From: Chromera velia
Taxonomy: Eukaryota; Sar; Chromeraceae
Length of the DNA: 37,841 bases
Assembly: GCA_018398765.1 (NCBI GenBank)
Contig: JAHBMJ010001036.1
Coordinates: 1 to 37,841 of the forward strand
Direction: 5' to 3'
Shown here: piece after piece, positions 1 to 9,918 of the stretch
Position numbering within the stretch: position 1 is the first letter of the stretch
How the letters are laid out: each line of letters starts with the position of its first letter
Translations under genes and position numbers: made by a program
The notes under the pieces: generated by a model
Told to the model about the DNA's origin: nothing
The model's database searches: none
The model's input: only the letters and a program-made list of their open reading frames with translations

Positions 1-544
1 ATGGGTTAGAGAAGGAGTTCGTAGAAAAGTTAGTGAGCTTCAAGGTGAGAAACAAATTAAGTAGGCGTGGACAAGCTGGACAAAGGAGGTGGTGCTGGGC
101 AGGTGACTGGTTGGATCTGGTCGGTCGTGGCATACCGACATCTATGCATGTTTCTCAACTGATTAATGCAGGCCTGAGTACTCAGCCAAAGAACTGAGCG
201 TGGACGTCAGTTTGGCGGACGGGCATGTGTGAGGGGCGTGCCGGGGGCTGAGACGTCGGGCTGTACATGTGGCGGCGCGAGAGGTGCTGCCGGGGCGTGA
301 GCGCGCATAGTATAGGTACCGGGACTGGCTTGGAGACGGCTTGCCGCCGGGCCACGACAATGGAAAGAGCGCGCGCGATCATATCGATTTTAGTGAAGGC
401 TGCTATGGGACGAGGCCAAATAAATGCAGTTAATGGTTCGAGCAGCCTGGTGCATGAAGTAATCAACAGACTGTTTGACTGGCTAGATTGAACACTGACG
501 CTTCTAGGTTAGACGTACCTTCGGACCACCATATAGCATTGTAC
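1..544. other. no gene recognised
   Basis: Only short open frames occur here (for example 267-491 on the plus strand) and none has convincing composition, splice sites or a recognisable motif. Nothing further can be supported. It is the left flank of the minisatellite that follows. Confidence 0.4.
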
Positions 545-2709
545 TATTCATCTTATATACCCGATTGCCTTCCCTATTTCGGCCTTCCTGCCTGCCCGAT
601 TGCCTTCCCAATTTCGGACTTAAGTTTTTGCCTGCCCGGCGATTGCCTTCCCTATTTCGGCCTTGCATTAGTGTTGCAGTGTCGCACTAGGTGTTGCGTT
701 GTTGTTGCAGTGTTGCAATTGTGTTGTTACAGTTGTAGTATCAAAACGAATCTGCCGGATTGCTTTCCCAATTTCAGCCTTCCTGCCTGCCCGATTGTCT
801 TCCCGATTTCGGCCTTCTTGCCTGCCCGATTTCCGTCCCGATTTCGGCCTTCCTGTATACCTGCCCGATAATCATTGCCTTCCCCATTTCGGACTTCCTG
901 CCTGCCCGATTGCCTTCCCCATTTCGGACTTCCTGCCTGCCCGATTGCCTTCCCCATTTCGGACTTCCTGCCTGCCCGATTGCCTTCCCTATTTCGGCCT
1001 TCCTAGCTGTATGCCTGCCCGATTGCCTTCCCCATTTCAGCCTTCCTGCCTGCCCGATTGCCTTCCCGATTTCGGCCTTGCGTTAGTGTTGCAGTGTTGC
1101 ACTAGGTATTGCGTTGTGGTTGCAGTGTTGCAATTATTATGTTGCAGTTGTAGTATCAAAACCAATCTGCGGGATTGCTTTTCCAATTTCGGCCTTCCTG
1201 TATGCCTGCCCGATTGCCTTCCCCATTTCGGCCTTCCTGCCTGCCCGATTGCCTTCCCCATTTCGACCTTCCTGCCTGCCCGATTGTCTTCCCTATTTCG
1301 GCCTTGCGTTAGTGTTGCAGTGTTGCACTGAGTGTTGCGTTGTGGTTGCAGTGTTGCAATCATGTTGTTGCAGTTGGAGTATCAAAACCAATCTGCGGGG
1401 TTGCTTTTCCAATTTCGGCCTTCCTGCCTGCCCGATTGCCTTCCCTATTTCGGCCTTCCTGCCTGCCCGATTCCCTTCCCAATTTCGGCCTTCCTGCCTA
1501 CCCGATTGCTTTCACAATAATTTCGGCCTTCCTGCCTACCCGATTGCCTTCCCTATTTCGGCCTTCTTGCCTGCCCGATTGCCTTCCCAATTTCGGACTT
1601 AAGTTTTTGCCTGCCCGGCGATTGCCTTCCCTATTTCGGCCTTGCATTAGTGTTGCAGTGTTGCACTAGGTATTGCGTTGTTGTTGGAGTATTGCAATTG
1701 TGTTGTTATAGTTGTAGTATCAAAACCAATCTGCCGGATTGCTTTCCAATTTTGGCCTTCCTGCCTGCCCGATTCCCTTCCCCATTTCGGCCTTCCTGCC
1801 TGCCCGATTTCCGTCCTGATTTCGGCCTTCCTGTATGCCTGCCCGATTGCCTTCCCCATTTCGGCCTTCCTGCCTGCCCGATTGCCTTCCCTATTTCGGC
1901 CTTGCATTAGTGTTGCAGTGTTGCACTAGGTGTTGCGTTGTTGTTGGAGTGTTGCAATTGTGTTGTTACAGTTGTAGTATCAAAACCAATCTGCCGGATT
2001 GCTTTCCAATTTTGGCCTTCCTGCCTGCCCGATTCCCTTCCCCATTTCGGCCTTCCTGCCTGCCCGATTTCCGTCCCGATTTCGGCCTTCCTGTATGCCG
2101 TCCCGATAATCATTGCCTTCCCCATTTCGGACTTCCTGCCTGCTCGATTGCCTTCCCCATTTTGGACTTCCTGCCTGCCCGATTGCCTTCCCCATTTCCT
2201 AGCCCATTTCGGACTTCCTGCCTACCCGATTGCCTTCACCATTTCGGCCTTCCTGCCTACCCGATTGCCTTCCCAATTTCGGCCTTCCTGCCTGCCCGAT
2301 TGCCTTCCCCATTTCGGACTTCCTGCCTGCCCGATTTCCGTCCTGATTTCGGCCTTCTTGTATGCCTGCCCAATTGCCTTCCCCATTTCGGACTTCCTGC
2401 CTGCCCGATTGCCTTCCCAATTTTGGCCTTCCTGCCTGCCCGATTGCCTTCCCCATTTCGGCCTTCCTGCCTGCCCGATTGCCTTCCCAATTTTAGCCTT
2501 CCTGCCTGCCCGATTGCCTTCACAATTTCGGCCTTCCTGCCTACCCGATTGCCTTCTCTATATTTCCGCCTTCTTGCCTCCCTGATTGCCTTCCAAATTT
2601 TGGCCTTGCATTAGTGTTGCAGTGTTGCACTAGGTGTTGCGTTGTTGTTGCAGTGTTGCAATTGTGTTGTTACAGTTGCAGTATCAAAACCAATCTGCCG
2701 GATTGCCTT
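545..2709 (+). repeat. 35-bp minisatellite array (C/T-rich strand is plus)
   Basis: The unit is 35 bp, roughly CCTGCCTGCCCGATTGCC followed by TTCCCCATTTCGGCCTT. The exact period can be read between the CCTGCCCGAT motifs at 901 and 936. Dozens of full or partial units follow, varying mainly at the positions before ATTTCGG and at CGGCC/CGGAC. The unit has no stop codon in any of its six frames, so long frames stay open on both strands. They encode meaningless 35-residue repeats (LPACPIAFPIS type) and are not genes. The unit matches about 29 of 35 positions of the repeat inside introns of the two genes at 28-37 kb, so this array belongs to the same family. Confidence 0.93.
664..2709 (+). repeat. 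second repeated block interspersed in the 35-bp array, six copies
   Basis: A block of about 100 bp, starting TTAGTGTTGCAGTGTTGCAC and running through CAATTGTGTTGTTACAG to AGTATCAAAACCAATCTGCC, interrupts the 35-bp units. Copies begin near 667, 1084, 1311, 1646, 1907 and 2610. The spacing is irregular (about 230 to 700 bp) because the number of 35-bp units between blocks differs. The composite suggests higher-order duplication of block plus units. The block itself is made of short GTTGCAGTG / GTTGTTG steps. Confidence 0.85.
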
Positions 2710-3136
2710 TCCCTAGCTCTGACAAATTTAAGATAGACGTAGCGGGTAGTAGCGTGAGGCCTAGACGGAACCAATCAATCAATCAATCAACAGGACACCA
2801 TTAAATAACTTAACACTTGTCACTACGTGCCAGGCCACTTAATTAATCTTTTTTTTATGTGTGCGGCGCACTAAAGATTTTTCTAAAGATTTTTGGTAAC
2901 GGTGCCATAATAATTCATAAGTGATTTAGTGGTGCCGTAGAGCACTGTCGCCGTTTTATCTTATAGACTAGCTTATATAAATATTGATTGATTGACTATA
3001 GAGGTCGTCTCCACAAACGGCAAAGGGGTGTACCTTCTCTACAAAAAAATATGGAAATCGCATATGGAAATCTATGGGAAAAGTTATAATTCTTTCATAA
3101 AAAAATGTTTTTCAAAATGTGACAAAATATGAGGGA
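2710..3136. other. intergenic, AT-rich, with short CAAT run
   Basis: No coding frame is supported. It holds a run of four CAAT units at about 2767-2784 and scattered A/T homopolymers. Similar CAAT/GATT runs occur at 11.5 kb, 35.0 kb and 37.7 kb. The stretch ends at the AGGGA that forms the left target-site duplication of the retrotransposon. Confidence 0.5.
3132..3136. repeat. left target-site duplication AGGGA
   Basis: AGGGA lies directly before the TG that opens the left LTR and recurs directly after the last CA of the right LTR. Five bp is the usual duplication length for Ty3/gypsy integration. Confidence 0.8.
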
Positions 3137-3415
3137 TGAAACGAAACCATAGCTAGCACGAGGCTTAGATAACAGATTAGAAGGTCTGTTCCTAGAAGCG
3201 TTCCCTAGAAGTCCTACTTCAAAGTCCGGTTCTCCTGATAGTCAATCTGGATGCCATGAACACAAGCCGTCCTGAAGCTATATCGATTGGAGTAGCTACG
3301 GGCGCGCACGCTTTCACTCGGTCCCGCAAGTCAGGCTCATGCGTTTTCTCAATGCCACCGACCGGCCCACGCCAACGCTTAGAGGCGGCGCGGCTACGAG
3401 CATTCACGTCATACA
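3137..3415 (-). repeat. 3' LTR of the retrotransposon
   Basis: A direct repeat of 9919-10195. Read in element orientation it opens TGTATGACGTGAATGC and closes GGTTTCGTTTCA. It differs from the other LTR by eight substitutions and by an extra TA near its inner end (TGTATGACG against TGTGACG). This is the downstream LTR because Pol points towards it. Confidence 0.9.
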
Positions 3416-3432
3416 TGCCCGTCCTCCCAAGG
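3416..3432 (-). promoter_or_regulatory. candidate polypurine tract
   Basis: Directly upstream of the 3' LTR in element orientation the minus strand reads TTGGGAGGACGGGCA. It is purine-rich apart from two C, as expected for the plus-strand primer. Confidence 0.4.
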
Positions 3433-4553
3433 CGTGTGTCCACACACGATCTCAGATCTCGTACTCAATTTCAATCGCTTCATTTCTCCTTGATGCTCTT
3501 TCCTTTCTCCCTCGCATCAGATTCGAATCACACAAGAAGTCGGTATGCAAAGACACTACCACAAGCGTGTGCGTGGAGTGCCAACCATTCATCTTGAACA
3601 TCGCTGCCTCAAGCAAACAAGAACGGGATGACGGCGCGTGCAAGCGATTGGTCACCACAAGAAGCTTCATGAATCTGTCACTGCACATGAGCTCATGTAG
3701 AGATCGCCCCACAGCCAGTCATACACTTTCACTCATCATCCATCCACTCACTCTGCAAACAATGAATGACGACACCACAGGCACTCAAGAGGCGGTGTCT
3801 GCGCAGTGGAGCTCTCCTCCCGCAAAGTGGTTCTGGTTCGGCATGCATCAGGGAGAAAACACCAGAAACACTTTCGCAGTCGGAAAAGACAAAGAGATCC
3901 TGCGAATGCACATGCCAACTCGCTTCAGAGAGGAGGTACGCAAGAATACACAGAGAGAGATCAAATGTGCATGAGAAGATAAGAATCAAGACACAGAGAA
4001 AAGAATCTGCATCGAGATGCATTAAAAGAAGAATAAAGAGAGATAGAAAAACATGAGAGGAAGTGTCCTCGAGTCATTCTATTCAGCGTCAGTGTGTTAG
4101 TGCGTCAATCAGTGTGTCAGTGCATCAATCAGTGTACACCTCTCCCTCCTCACGGAAGAAGTGCGTTAGCAACTTCTCAAGCTGTTGTCTGTATTTCGTT
4201 TTCCTTCTTTTTCTTTCCACTTTTCCTTTGTTTTCATTCCTTCTTGTTCCACCTTTCGTTCGCTAAGCCTTTCATTTCTTCTTCTTCTTCCCTTCATTCT
4301 CTTTCTTTCATTCATTCATTCATTCATTCAATCATTCTTTCATTCACTCTTTCCTTCTTTTCTTTCTTTCCTTCTTTCTTTCTTTCTTTCTTTCTTTCTT
4401 TTTCTAAGCAGCAAGGCGCAAGAAAGTCAAGGAAAAGGGTGAGGAAGGATGGATTGACGAGAGCAAAGCAGATGACAAGAGCAACACAAAGAGAAAGAGA
4501 CAAACATGAATGTTCCCATGACACCCTTGTTTCTTTCCCCATCTCCTTCTTCG
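3433..4553 (-). other. 3' non-coding part of the retrotransposon
   Basis: About 1.1 kb lies between the Pol stop and the 3' LTR. I see no conserved coding frame. It contains the pyrimidine microsatellite listed separately and A-rich purine stretches. Such a long 3' untranslated part is unusual but occurs in plant and algal chromoviruses. Confidence 0.6.
4264..4404. repeat. TTC / TTTC / ATTC microsatellite
   Basis: Successive runs of TTC, CATT and CTTT units, including at least six TTTC steps at about 4377-4402. It sits inside the retrotransposon 3' region, so it travels with the element. The Phe/Ser-rich frames over it are artefacts. Confidence 0.9.
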
Positions 4554-7088
4554 TCATCGAAGTCTGCGGAGCTCCTTGAAGGCCTTGATCGCGTCCTTCG
4601 CGTTCTTGAGGTTCTCAGGCGGCTCCCAAGTTGCTTCAGTCTCCGAGTATCCCTTCCAAACCACATGATAATCCAGCGTCCTCCCTTTCCCTCGCATGTC
4701 AACGACCCTATCGACCTCCCACTCCGCCTCCTCGAATCTTGGCAAAAGAACACGGGGTGGAGGGTCTTCGGGGGAGACAGGGTACGCCTTCATGTAAGAG
4801 ACGTGGACAACTGGATACTTCCTGACTCCAGCGGGGAACATGAGCTCATTACTCACCTCCCCCACCTTCTTGTCAATCTCGAACGGCCCATACCAAATGT
4901 GACTCAGCTTGGCTTTCCGTTCGGAAGGAAGACGCTCACTCTCGAAAAATTTCCGGTGCACTAGCACCCAGTCTCCTGGAACGAAAGTCGCTTCCCTTCT
5001 CTTCTGGTCGGCCTTCCTCTTTGCCTCTTCATTCGCTCTCTCAAGTCGCTCCTTCACCTCTTCAAGGAGGGCCTGACGGCGCAGATGAAAGTCTTCCGCT
5101 GCCGTCGCTGTGCGTCCTGCAACCAGTAGAGACGGGAAAGTCCTTGCCTCAAAGCCGTAAAGAACTGCATGCGGTGTTGCCTTCAAACCCGAGTGTGTAC
5201 TTGAGATGCACGCAAACTCAAGCGATGGCAGAAGCTTGGGCCATTCGGATTGATGATCTCCACAAAAACATCGCAACATTGTCTCCAGCGTTCGGTTGTA
5301 AATCTCGCTCTGCCCATCCGTCTGAGGATGCCCGGATGATGACATCATCAGGCGGGTCCCTGCCAGTTTGTGCAGTCCTCTCCAGAACTCCGCCATCCAC
5401 CTTGGGTCTCGATCTGACACAATCTCCAATGGGAGACCGTGGGAGCAGACAATATGATCATAAAAGAGGTGCGCTGCTCCTTCTGCAGTGATCGTCGTCG
5501 CACACGGAATCCAGTGCGGTCTCTTGGACAAACGATCAACCACAGTCAGAACTGAGTCCACCCACTCACCTTGAAAGTGTACACGTGGGAGGGCACAGAC
5601 AAAATCCATCGAGACCGAATCGTAAGGCCGAGCAGGAACAGGCAAGGGTTGCAAAAGTCCGAAGGGCTTCTGATTCGCCTGCTTGTTCCGGAGGCACGCG
5701 TCGCAGCGAGGAACATAGGCGGCGACTGAAGAGAACATGTTCGGCCAGTAGAAGTCTTCAATCAGTCGCAGGTAGGTTTTCTCAATCGCCAAATGTCCTG
5801 CGCCTGGGACGTCGTGGCACTCAAAGATCAGATTTCTCTGCAATTTCTTCGTAGGGATGGCCAACCTGTTCTTGTAGTAGAGAAGTCCGTCTCTCATCTC
5901 CATATGTGACAGTCGAAAGCGCAAGAAAGGCGGCGGCTCCTCTCGCTTCTGTCCCTGAGCACGCGGAGACAGAAAGAACAGGGCATCTCGAAAGAATTTG
6001 TCTTCTCGGTAGCCATCTCTGACTTTCTGGAGAAACTCTTCATCTGGAAGGAGTCTGCTGCTGGTCTGCAAACAAATTTCACAACCCATCGCTGCGTGTG
6101 CTTTCTCTGAAGGGGGACGCCGAGACAAGGCGTCGGCGAGTGTGTTCTTCGCACCTGGGAGGTACTTCAGTTTCACCCCCAGCTCCTGAAAGAAAGACAT
6201 CCATCTCCTCACACGTCCTCGAGCCTCTGCGTAAGATGCTGTCAAGTCGAGTGTCTTGAGGCTCTCATGGTCCGTCCACACTGTCGTCGTCTCACTGACG
6301 TACGGGCGCCAGTATTTGAGGAGAAAGATGGCAGCAAGCAACTCCTTCTCTCTGATGGGATAGTTCCTCTCCTCCTTCGTCAGCGTTCTCGATGCGAAGG
6401 CCACCGGACGGAGCCAACCAACACACGGGTCCTGCTGCATCAATGCACCTCCGAGTGCATTCCTCTGCTCAGACATGTCCCCGAAGATCTTAAATGGGCG
6501 TTCAGGATCGGGGATGTACAGGGAGGTGATGTTGATAATCGCCTCCTTCAGTGAGCAGAAGGCTGTCTTCATCTCCTCCGTCCACTTGAACTTCATTCCC
6601 TTCTTCAACGCCTTCGTCAGGGGCTGCGCGATCGACGCAAAACCTCTCACAAACTTCCGAACCCAATTGGCTGCCCCGAGAAAGATTCGCAGCTCGTGTA
6701 GGTCCTTTGGATCCGGCCAGTCTCGGATCAGCTCGAGTTTCAGGCGTTCGGGCATGATGCCCTTCGCGTCGATGACAAACCCCAGGAAGTGGGTGCTGTT
6801 GATGAAGAACTCGCACTTTTTGATCTTGACGTAGAGATTGTTCGCTCTCAAGAGATCCAGTACCCACTTGACGTCCTTCACATGCTGTGCCAGTGTCCGG
6901 CTATACACAAGGATGTCGTCGATGAAGACGATGACGCACCGGCCCAGTGCAGGTCGCATCGCAAGCGTAATCAGTCGCATGCTTGCGGGCGGTGCATTTG
7001 AGACCCCGAATGGCATCACCAGCCACTCAAACGTTCCCCACCTGGTGACGAAAGCCGTCTTGTAACTGTCTCCCATTGCAATGCGGAG
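4554..7088 (-). CDS. rest of Pol: reverse transcriptase, RNase H, integrase, chromodomain
   Basis: In the same frame as the upstream part, directly after the TAG at 7089-7091; the first ATG is at 7076. The RT catalytic motif VFIDDILVYSR is near 6926. The RNase H region has GDMSEQRNALGGAL, EKELLAA and TDHESLK. The integrase zinc-binding H/H/C/C region ends ..RCDACLRNK. The DDE residues can be seen in SMDFV, VSDRDPR and GQSEIYNR. The last 55 residues form a chromodomain (DYHVVWKGYSETEATWEP). The frame ends in TGA at 4554-4556. In this group the chromodomain is thought to guide integration to marked chromatin. Confidence 0.93.
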   Translation of the reverse strand, partial: LRIAMGDSYKTAFVTRWGTFEWLVMPFGVSNAPPASMRLITLAMRPALGRCVIVFIDDILVYSRTLAQHVKDVKWVLDLLRANNLYVKIKKCEFFINSTHFLGFVIDAKGIMPERLKLELIRDWPDPKDLHELRIFLGAANWVRKFVRGFASIAQPLTKALKKGMKFKWTEEMKTAFCSLKEAIINITSLYIPDPERPFKIFGDMSEQRNALGGALMQQDPCVGWLRPVAFASRTLTKEERNYPIREKELLAAIFLLKYWRPYVSETTTVWTDHESLKTLDLTASYAEARGRVRRWMSFFQELGVKLKYLPGAKNTLADALSRRPPSEKAHAAMGCEICLQTSSRLLPDEEFLQKVRDGYREDKFFRDALFFLSPRAQGQKREEPPPFLRFRLSHMEMRDGLLYYKNRLAIPTKKLQRNLIFECHDVPGAGHLAIEKTYLRLIEDFYWPNMFSSVAAYVPRCDACLRNKQANQKPFGLLQPLPVPARPYDSVSMDFVCALPRVHFQGEWVDSVLTVVDRLSKRPHWIPCATTITAEGAAHLFYDHIVCSHGLPLEIVSDRDPRWMAEFWRGLHKLAGTRLMMSSSGHPQTDGQSEIYNRTLETMLRCFCGDHQSEWPKLLPSLEFACISSTHSGLKATPHAVLYGFEARTFPSLLVAGRTATAAEDFHLRRQALLEEVKERLERANEEAKRKADQKRREATFVPGDWVLVHRKFFESERLPSERKAKLSHIWYGPFEIDKKVGEVSNELMFPAGVRKYPVVHVSYMKAYPVSPEDPPPRVLLPRFEEAEWEVDRVVDMRGKGRTLDYHVVWKGYSETEATWEPPENLKNAKDAIKAFKELRRLR

Positions 7089-9806
7089 CTAGTGGAAAAA
7101 CTGACACAAATCCAGCTTCGTGAACCATCTCTTTCCAAAGAGGGTCTCCATCAGCTCCTCTGCACGCGGGAGTGGGAATGTGTCCTTCACCGTCACCTTG
7201 TTGAGAGGCCTGTAGTCGATCACCATTCGGAAGGTGCCATCCTTCTTCTTCACAAAGAATGCCGGCGGACCAAAGGGGGACGTCGAAGGACGAATGAACC
7301 CCCTGTCCACATAGTCCTTCAACTGCTTTTTCATCTCTTCCAACTCTGCATAGGAGAGGCGATACGGAGGCTTCGCAGGAGGCCGAGCCCCTGGCTCCAG
7401 TTCGATCTTGAAGTCCAGGTCTCCCCTCCTGGGTGGGAGCTTCGGAATCTCATCCGGAAACAACTCCTCGTTCTCCTCCAAGATCTCCCTTGCTGCAGGG
7501 TGCAGGGAGGGAGATACCATCACTTTCTCATATTCACAAAAGGGGGACTTCCTTTCCTGTATCCCCTCCTTAGTTCTCGGGTCGACTTCGACCTCTCCCA
7601 CCTCCTCTCTCCTTTCTCTCTCAACCTCCGTTTCTTCCTTCTCTCTCTCAATTCTTTCCAATCTGCAGAGAAAGAAAGGCGCTCCTTTTTTCACTTCTCT
7701 CGTGGCCTCTCTGACAGTCATGGGTCCATCTATCCGAGAACTCTTCTTCTCAGGAGTGGTATTCCCTCGAAGGAGGATCCTCTTTCCTTCGAAGTCGAAC
7801 CACAATTTCTTCATTTTCGGACGAAAAACAGGATCACGGTCTTCACACCACCGCATCCCAAGAAACAAATCATATTTCTTGAGATCGGTGAGAGTGAAGC
7901 TGACCTGATCCTCGTATTCGTCAATCTTCAGTCGACACCCATCCGCGGGAACATACTCGGACACCTGGTGAGACGGGTCCCCTGCAAGTGCTCCCTCGCA
8001 ATCAGTCGGCCTCCCAAACCTGCGGACAGGAAGGCCATGCGAATGAGCAAAGGAAGCAGACATGTAATTCTCATCTGCTCCCGGGTCAAACAGGATCGTG
8101 ACAGGGGTGTCGTTCACCGTCCCGCGAAGGCGCATCAAAACGGGTCGACGTCTGCCATCACCTGGGCGTCGGGATGGACGCTGTCCGCGCCTGCCTGCCG
8201 GTCCTTTCTGTGTTGCCGTGCTGTTCACGGTTCTTGTCTGCTGCAGAGGAACAGAGGGAAAAGAGGTTGGTGCAGCGTATTCATTCTCGAAAGGAACGGA
8301 GGCAACTGGGTCGACTGACCGGGGAAGCTGAGTACCTGGCGGCCTTTGAGGGCCGTCACTTTCCCTCAGAGTCTCTTTCTGAAGGGGTGCTGCGGTTGAC
8401 CTCAAGTGGTCGGTCTCATGCGCTTCCCCGTTTCTGGACTCCGGCAAGCGTTGGGGGAACGAGTGCACACGGTTGCAGTGGAGAACGTTGGGTCCTCTCC
8501 CATGGGTGACCCATGCATCGTCCTCTCTCTCCCCCGTTGCCCTCACTGGGCTCTCGCCGTGTCTTCGAGCATCATCTCTCAAATCCGCATCCCTCTCTCT
8601 CTCCTCATCCTCGTCTCCCCAATACTCATCCTCATACTCGTCCTCTTCAGCTTCGAGACGGGCGGGACGCACACCTGGCCATCTCCACGGAGGCCGCTGC
8701 CCCGAATTTCGGCCCTGACCGTAGGGAGGCTGGCGTCGCCCCTGCCCGTTCTGTCGTTGATCATACCCCCCCCACTGCCTGCGAGGAGGATACTGCTGCT
8801 GCTGCTGACTCCTTTGGTTACCCCGGGGCGGAGGGACCCCATACTGTTGGTTCTGAATCATTTGCCTCTCTCCACCCCTTTTCCAATCATTCCTCCTGCC
8901 GCCACTGGGTTGGCTGCTGCGGGGGCCCGGGCAGTCGGACTGAATGTGCCCCCTCTCTCTGCACAAGTAACAACGGCCTTCTCTTCTCAGCTGCTGCTTC
9001 TCAGCTCGAGAGAGAGCACTCAGGTCCATGGGGACTGGTTCTCCGTTCTTCTTTTGCCCCCCATTTGACTGCCCATGGTTCCAATGGTTTCCTCTGTTCC
9101 CCCCCGCAACTCTCTTCTCTGCTTTCAGTGCTTCTGTGATCAGCTTCGGCAATGTGTCTGGTTTGGGGTGAACCCGTCCGATCTCATCGGACACCGCTTT
9201 GGGGAGACCTGCCTTGTAGTCGTACATCAAGTCTGTCTGAGTCACGTCCGTCAACCGGCGCGCGATCCCCCTGAACTCGTCCGTGTAATCCCATACCCCC
9301 TTCTTCGCACAGATCTGTCTAATCTCGGATCGGAGGGTTTCCTGGACGTTGGGGTCAGGGAAGCTGCGGTACAACGCCTCTTTCAGTCCCTCCAACGACG
9401 TGATGGGGATTCCTTCTGCCCTGGCCTCCTCTGCCAGCTTCATCTGGAGGGTCGGCGAGAGATAGGTCACTGCGATGGGGGCCTGCTCCTCTGGAGGAGT
9501 CTTCGTGATGTGGTACAGGTTCTGCCACAAGGCAATCCAAGTGTCCACATCCTCGGCCTTCTCCGAAAAGATTTCGGGCTTCTTAGGCTTCACGCTGGGA
9601 GGCGGAGAGGGACGCGAAACATCGCCAGAATGGCTCTGGAAGGAGGACTGAGCGAGAGAACTCTGTTGTCCTAACTGAGCTTTCAACTCAGCAATTTTCT
9701 GCTGTTGGTGTTCCGCAATCACCGACAGCTGCTGCACTCGGTTCAAAAGTTGCTCAAACCGTTCCTGGAGTGCAGCCTGGGCCTGGGGATTTCCTACCAG
9801 GTCCAT
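7089..9806 (-). CDS. Gag, protease and N-terminal part of reverse transcriptase
   Basis: Opens with ATG at 9806 and gives 905 residues before a TAG. Residues 1-50 are Gln/Leu-rich and helical. About 75-230 resemble retrotransposon Gag (WIALWQNLY, ..LKEALYRSFPDP). A CCHC knuckle CYLCRERGHIQSDC lies at 279-292, followed by a long Gln/Arg/Pro-rich and acidic linker. The protease motif is LFDPGADENY at about 572, with DPGA where DTGA or DSGA is commoner. Reverse transcriptase starts near 795 (FFVKKKDGTFRMVIDYRPLN, FTKLDL). The TAG falls where Ty3/gypsy relatives continue without a break, usually with Gln, and the same frame resumes directly after it. It is therefore a nonsense change or a readthrough site, not the natural end. 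Confidence 0.93.
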   Translation of the reverse strand: MDLVGNPQAQAALQERFEQLLNRVQQLSVIAEHQQQKIAELKAQLGQQSSLAQSSFQSHSGDVSRPSPPPSVKPKKPEIFSEKAEDVDTWIALWQNLYHITKTPPEEQAPIAVTYLSPTLQMKLAEEARAEGIPITSLEGLKEALYRSFPDPNVQETLRSEIRQICAKKGVWDYTDEFRGIARRLTDVTQTDLMYDYKAGLPKAVSDEIGRVHPKPDTLPKLITEALKAEKRVAGGNRGNHWNHGQSNGGQKKNGEPVPMDLSALSRAEKQQLRREGRCYLCRERGHIQSDCPGPRSSQPSGGRRNDWKRGGERQMIQNQQYGVPPPRGNQRSQQQQQYPPRRQWGGYDQRQNGQGRRQPPYGQGRNSGQRPPWRWPGVRPARLEAEEDEYEDEYWGDEDEERERDADLRDDARRHGESPVRATGEREDDAWVTHGRGPNVLHCNRVHSFPQRLPESRNGEAHETDHLRSTAAPLQKETLRESDGPQRPPGTQLPRSVDPVASVPFENEYAAPTSFPSVPLQQTRTVNSTATQKGPAGRRGQRPSRRPGDGRRRPVLMRLRGTVNDTPVTILFDPGADENYMSASFAHSHGLPVRRFGRPTDCEGALAGDPSHQVSEYVPADGCRLKIDEYEDQVSFTLTDLKKYDLFLGMRWCEDRDPVFRPKMKKLWFDFEGKRILLRGNTTPEKKSSRIDGPMTVREATREVKKGAPFFLCRLERIEREKEETEVERERREEVGEVEVDPRTKEGIQERKSPFCEYEKVMVSPSLHPAAREILEENEELFPDEIPKLPPRRGDLDFKIELEPGARPPAKPPYRLSYAELEEMKKQLKDYVDRGFIRPSTSPFGPPAFFVKKKDGTFRMVIDYRPLNKVTVKDTFPLPRAEELMETLFGKRWFTKLDLCQFFH

Positions 9807-9894
9807 CTCTTACGATCTCTCAACCTCAGTCTGTCAACATGTTGAAACACTTCAATCTGCGCTTCTGACTCCACTCAGAAGCTTCTCAGCCCTT

Positions 9895-9916
9895 GCCGAA
9901 CGAGGCCCTGCTAGCA
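9895..9916 (-). promoter_or_regulatory. candidate primer binding site
   Basis: Two bases inside the 5' LTR the minus strand reads TGCTAGCAGGGCC. From memory of the tRNA 3' end, this resembles the complement of initiator-Met tRNA (TGGTAGCAGAG..) with a few mismatches. The position is right for a PBS. The mismatches and the lack of the usual TGG make the call tentative. Confidence 0.35.
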
Positions 9917-9918
9917 CA

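Noticed and set aside
545..2614. Long Pro/Leu/Ala/Cys-rich open frames, up to 259 codons, and their minus-strand counterparts
   Set aside because: They only reflect the stop-free 35-bp repeat. All frames give the same kind of 35-residue repeat and there is no start or splice context.
545..2709. CRISPR-like array (regular short repeats)
   Set aside because: There are no unique spacers between repeats, the units abut directly, and the context is a eukaryotic genome.
7092..8318. Plus-strand open frame of 408 codons
   Set aside because: Antisense to the chromovirus Gag-Pol, whose motifs are unambiguous on the minus strand.
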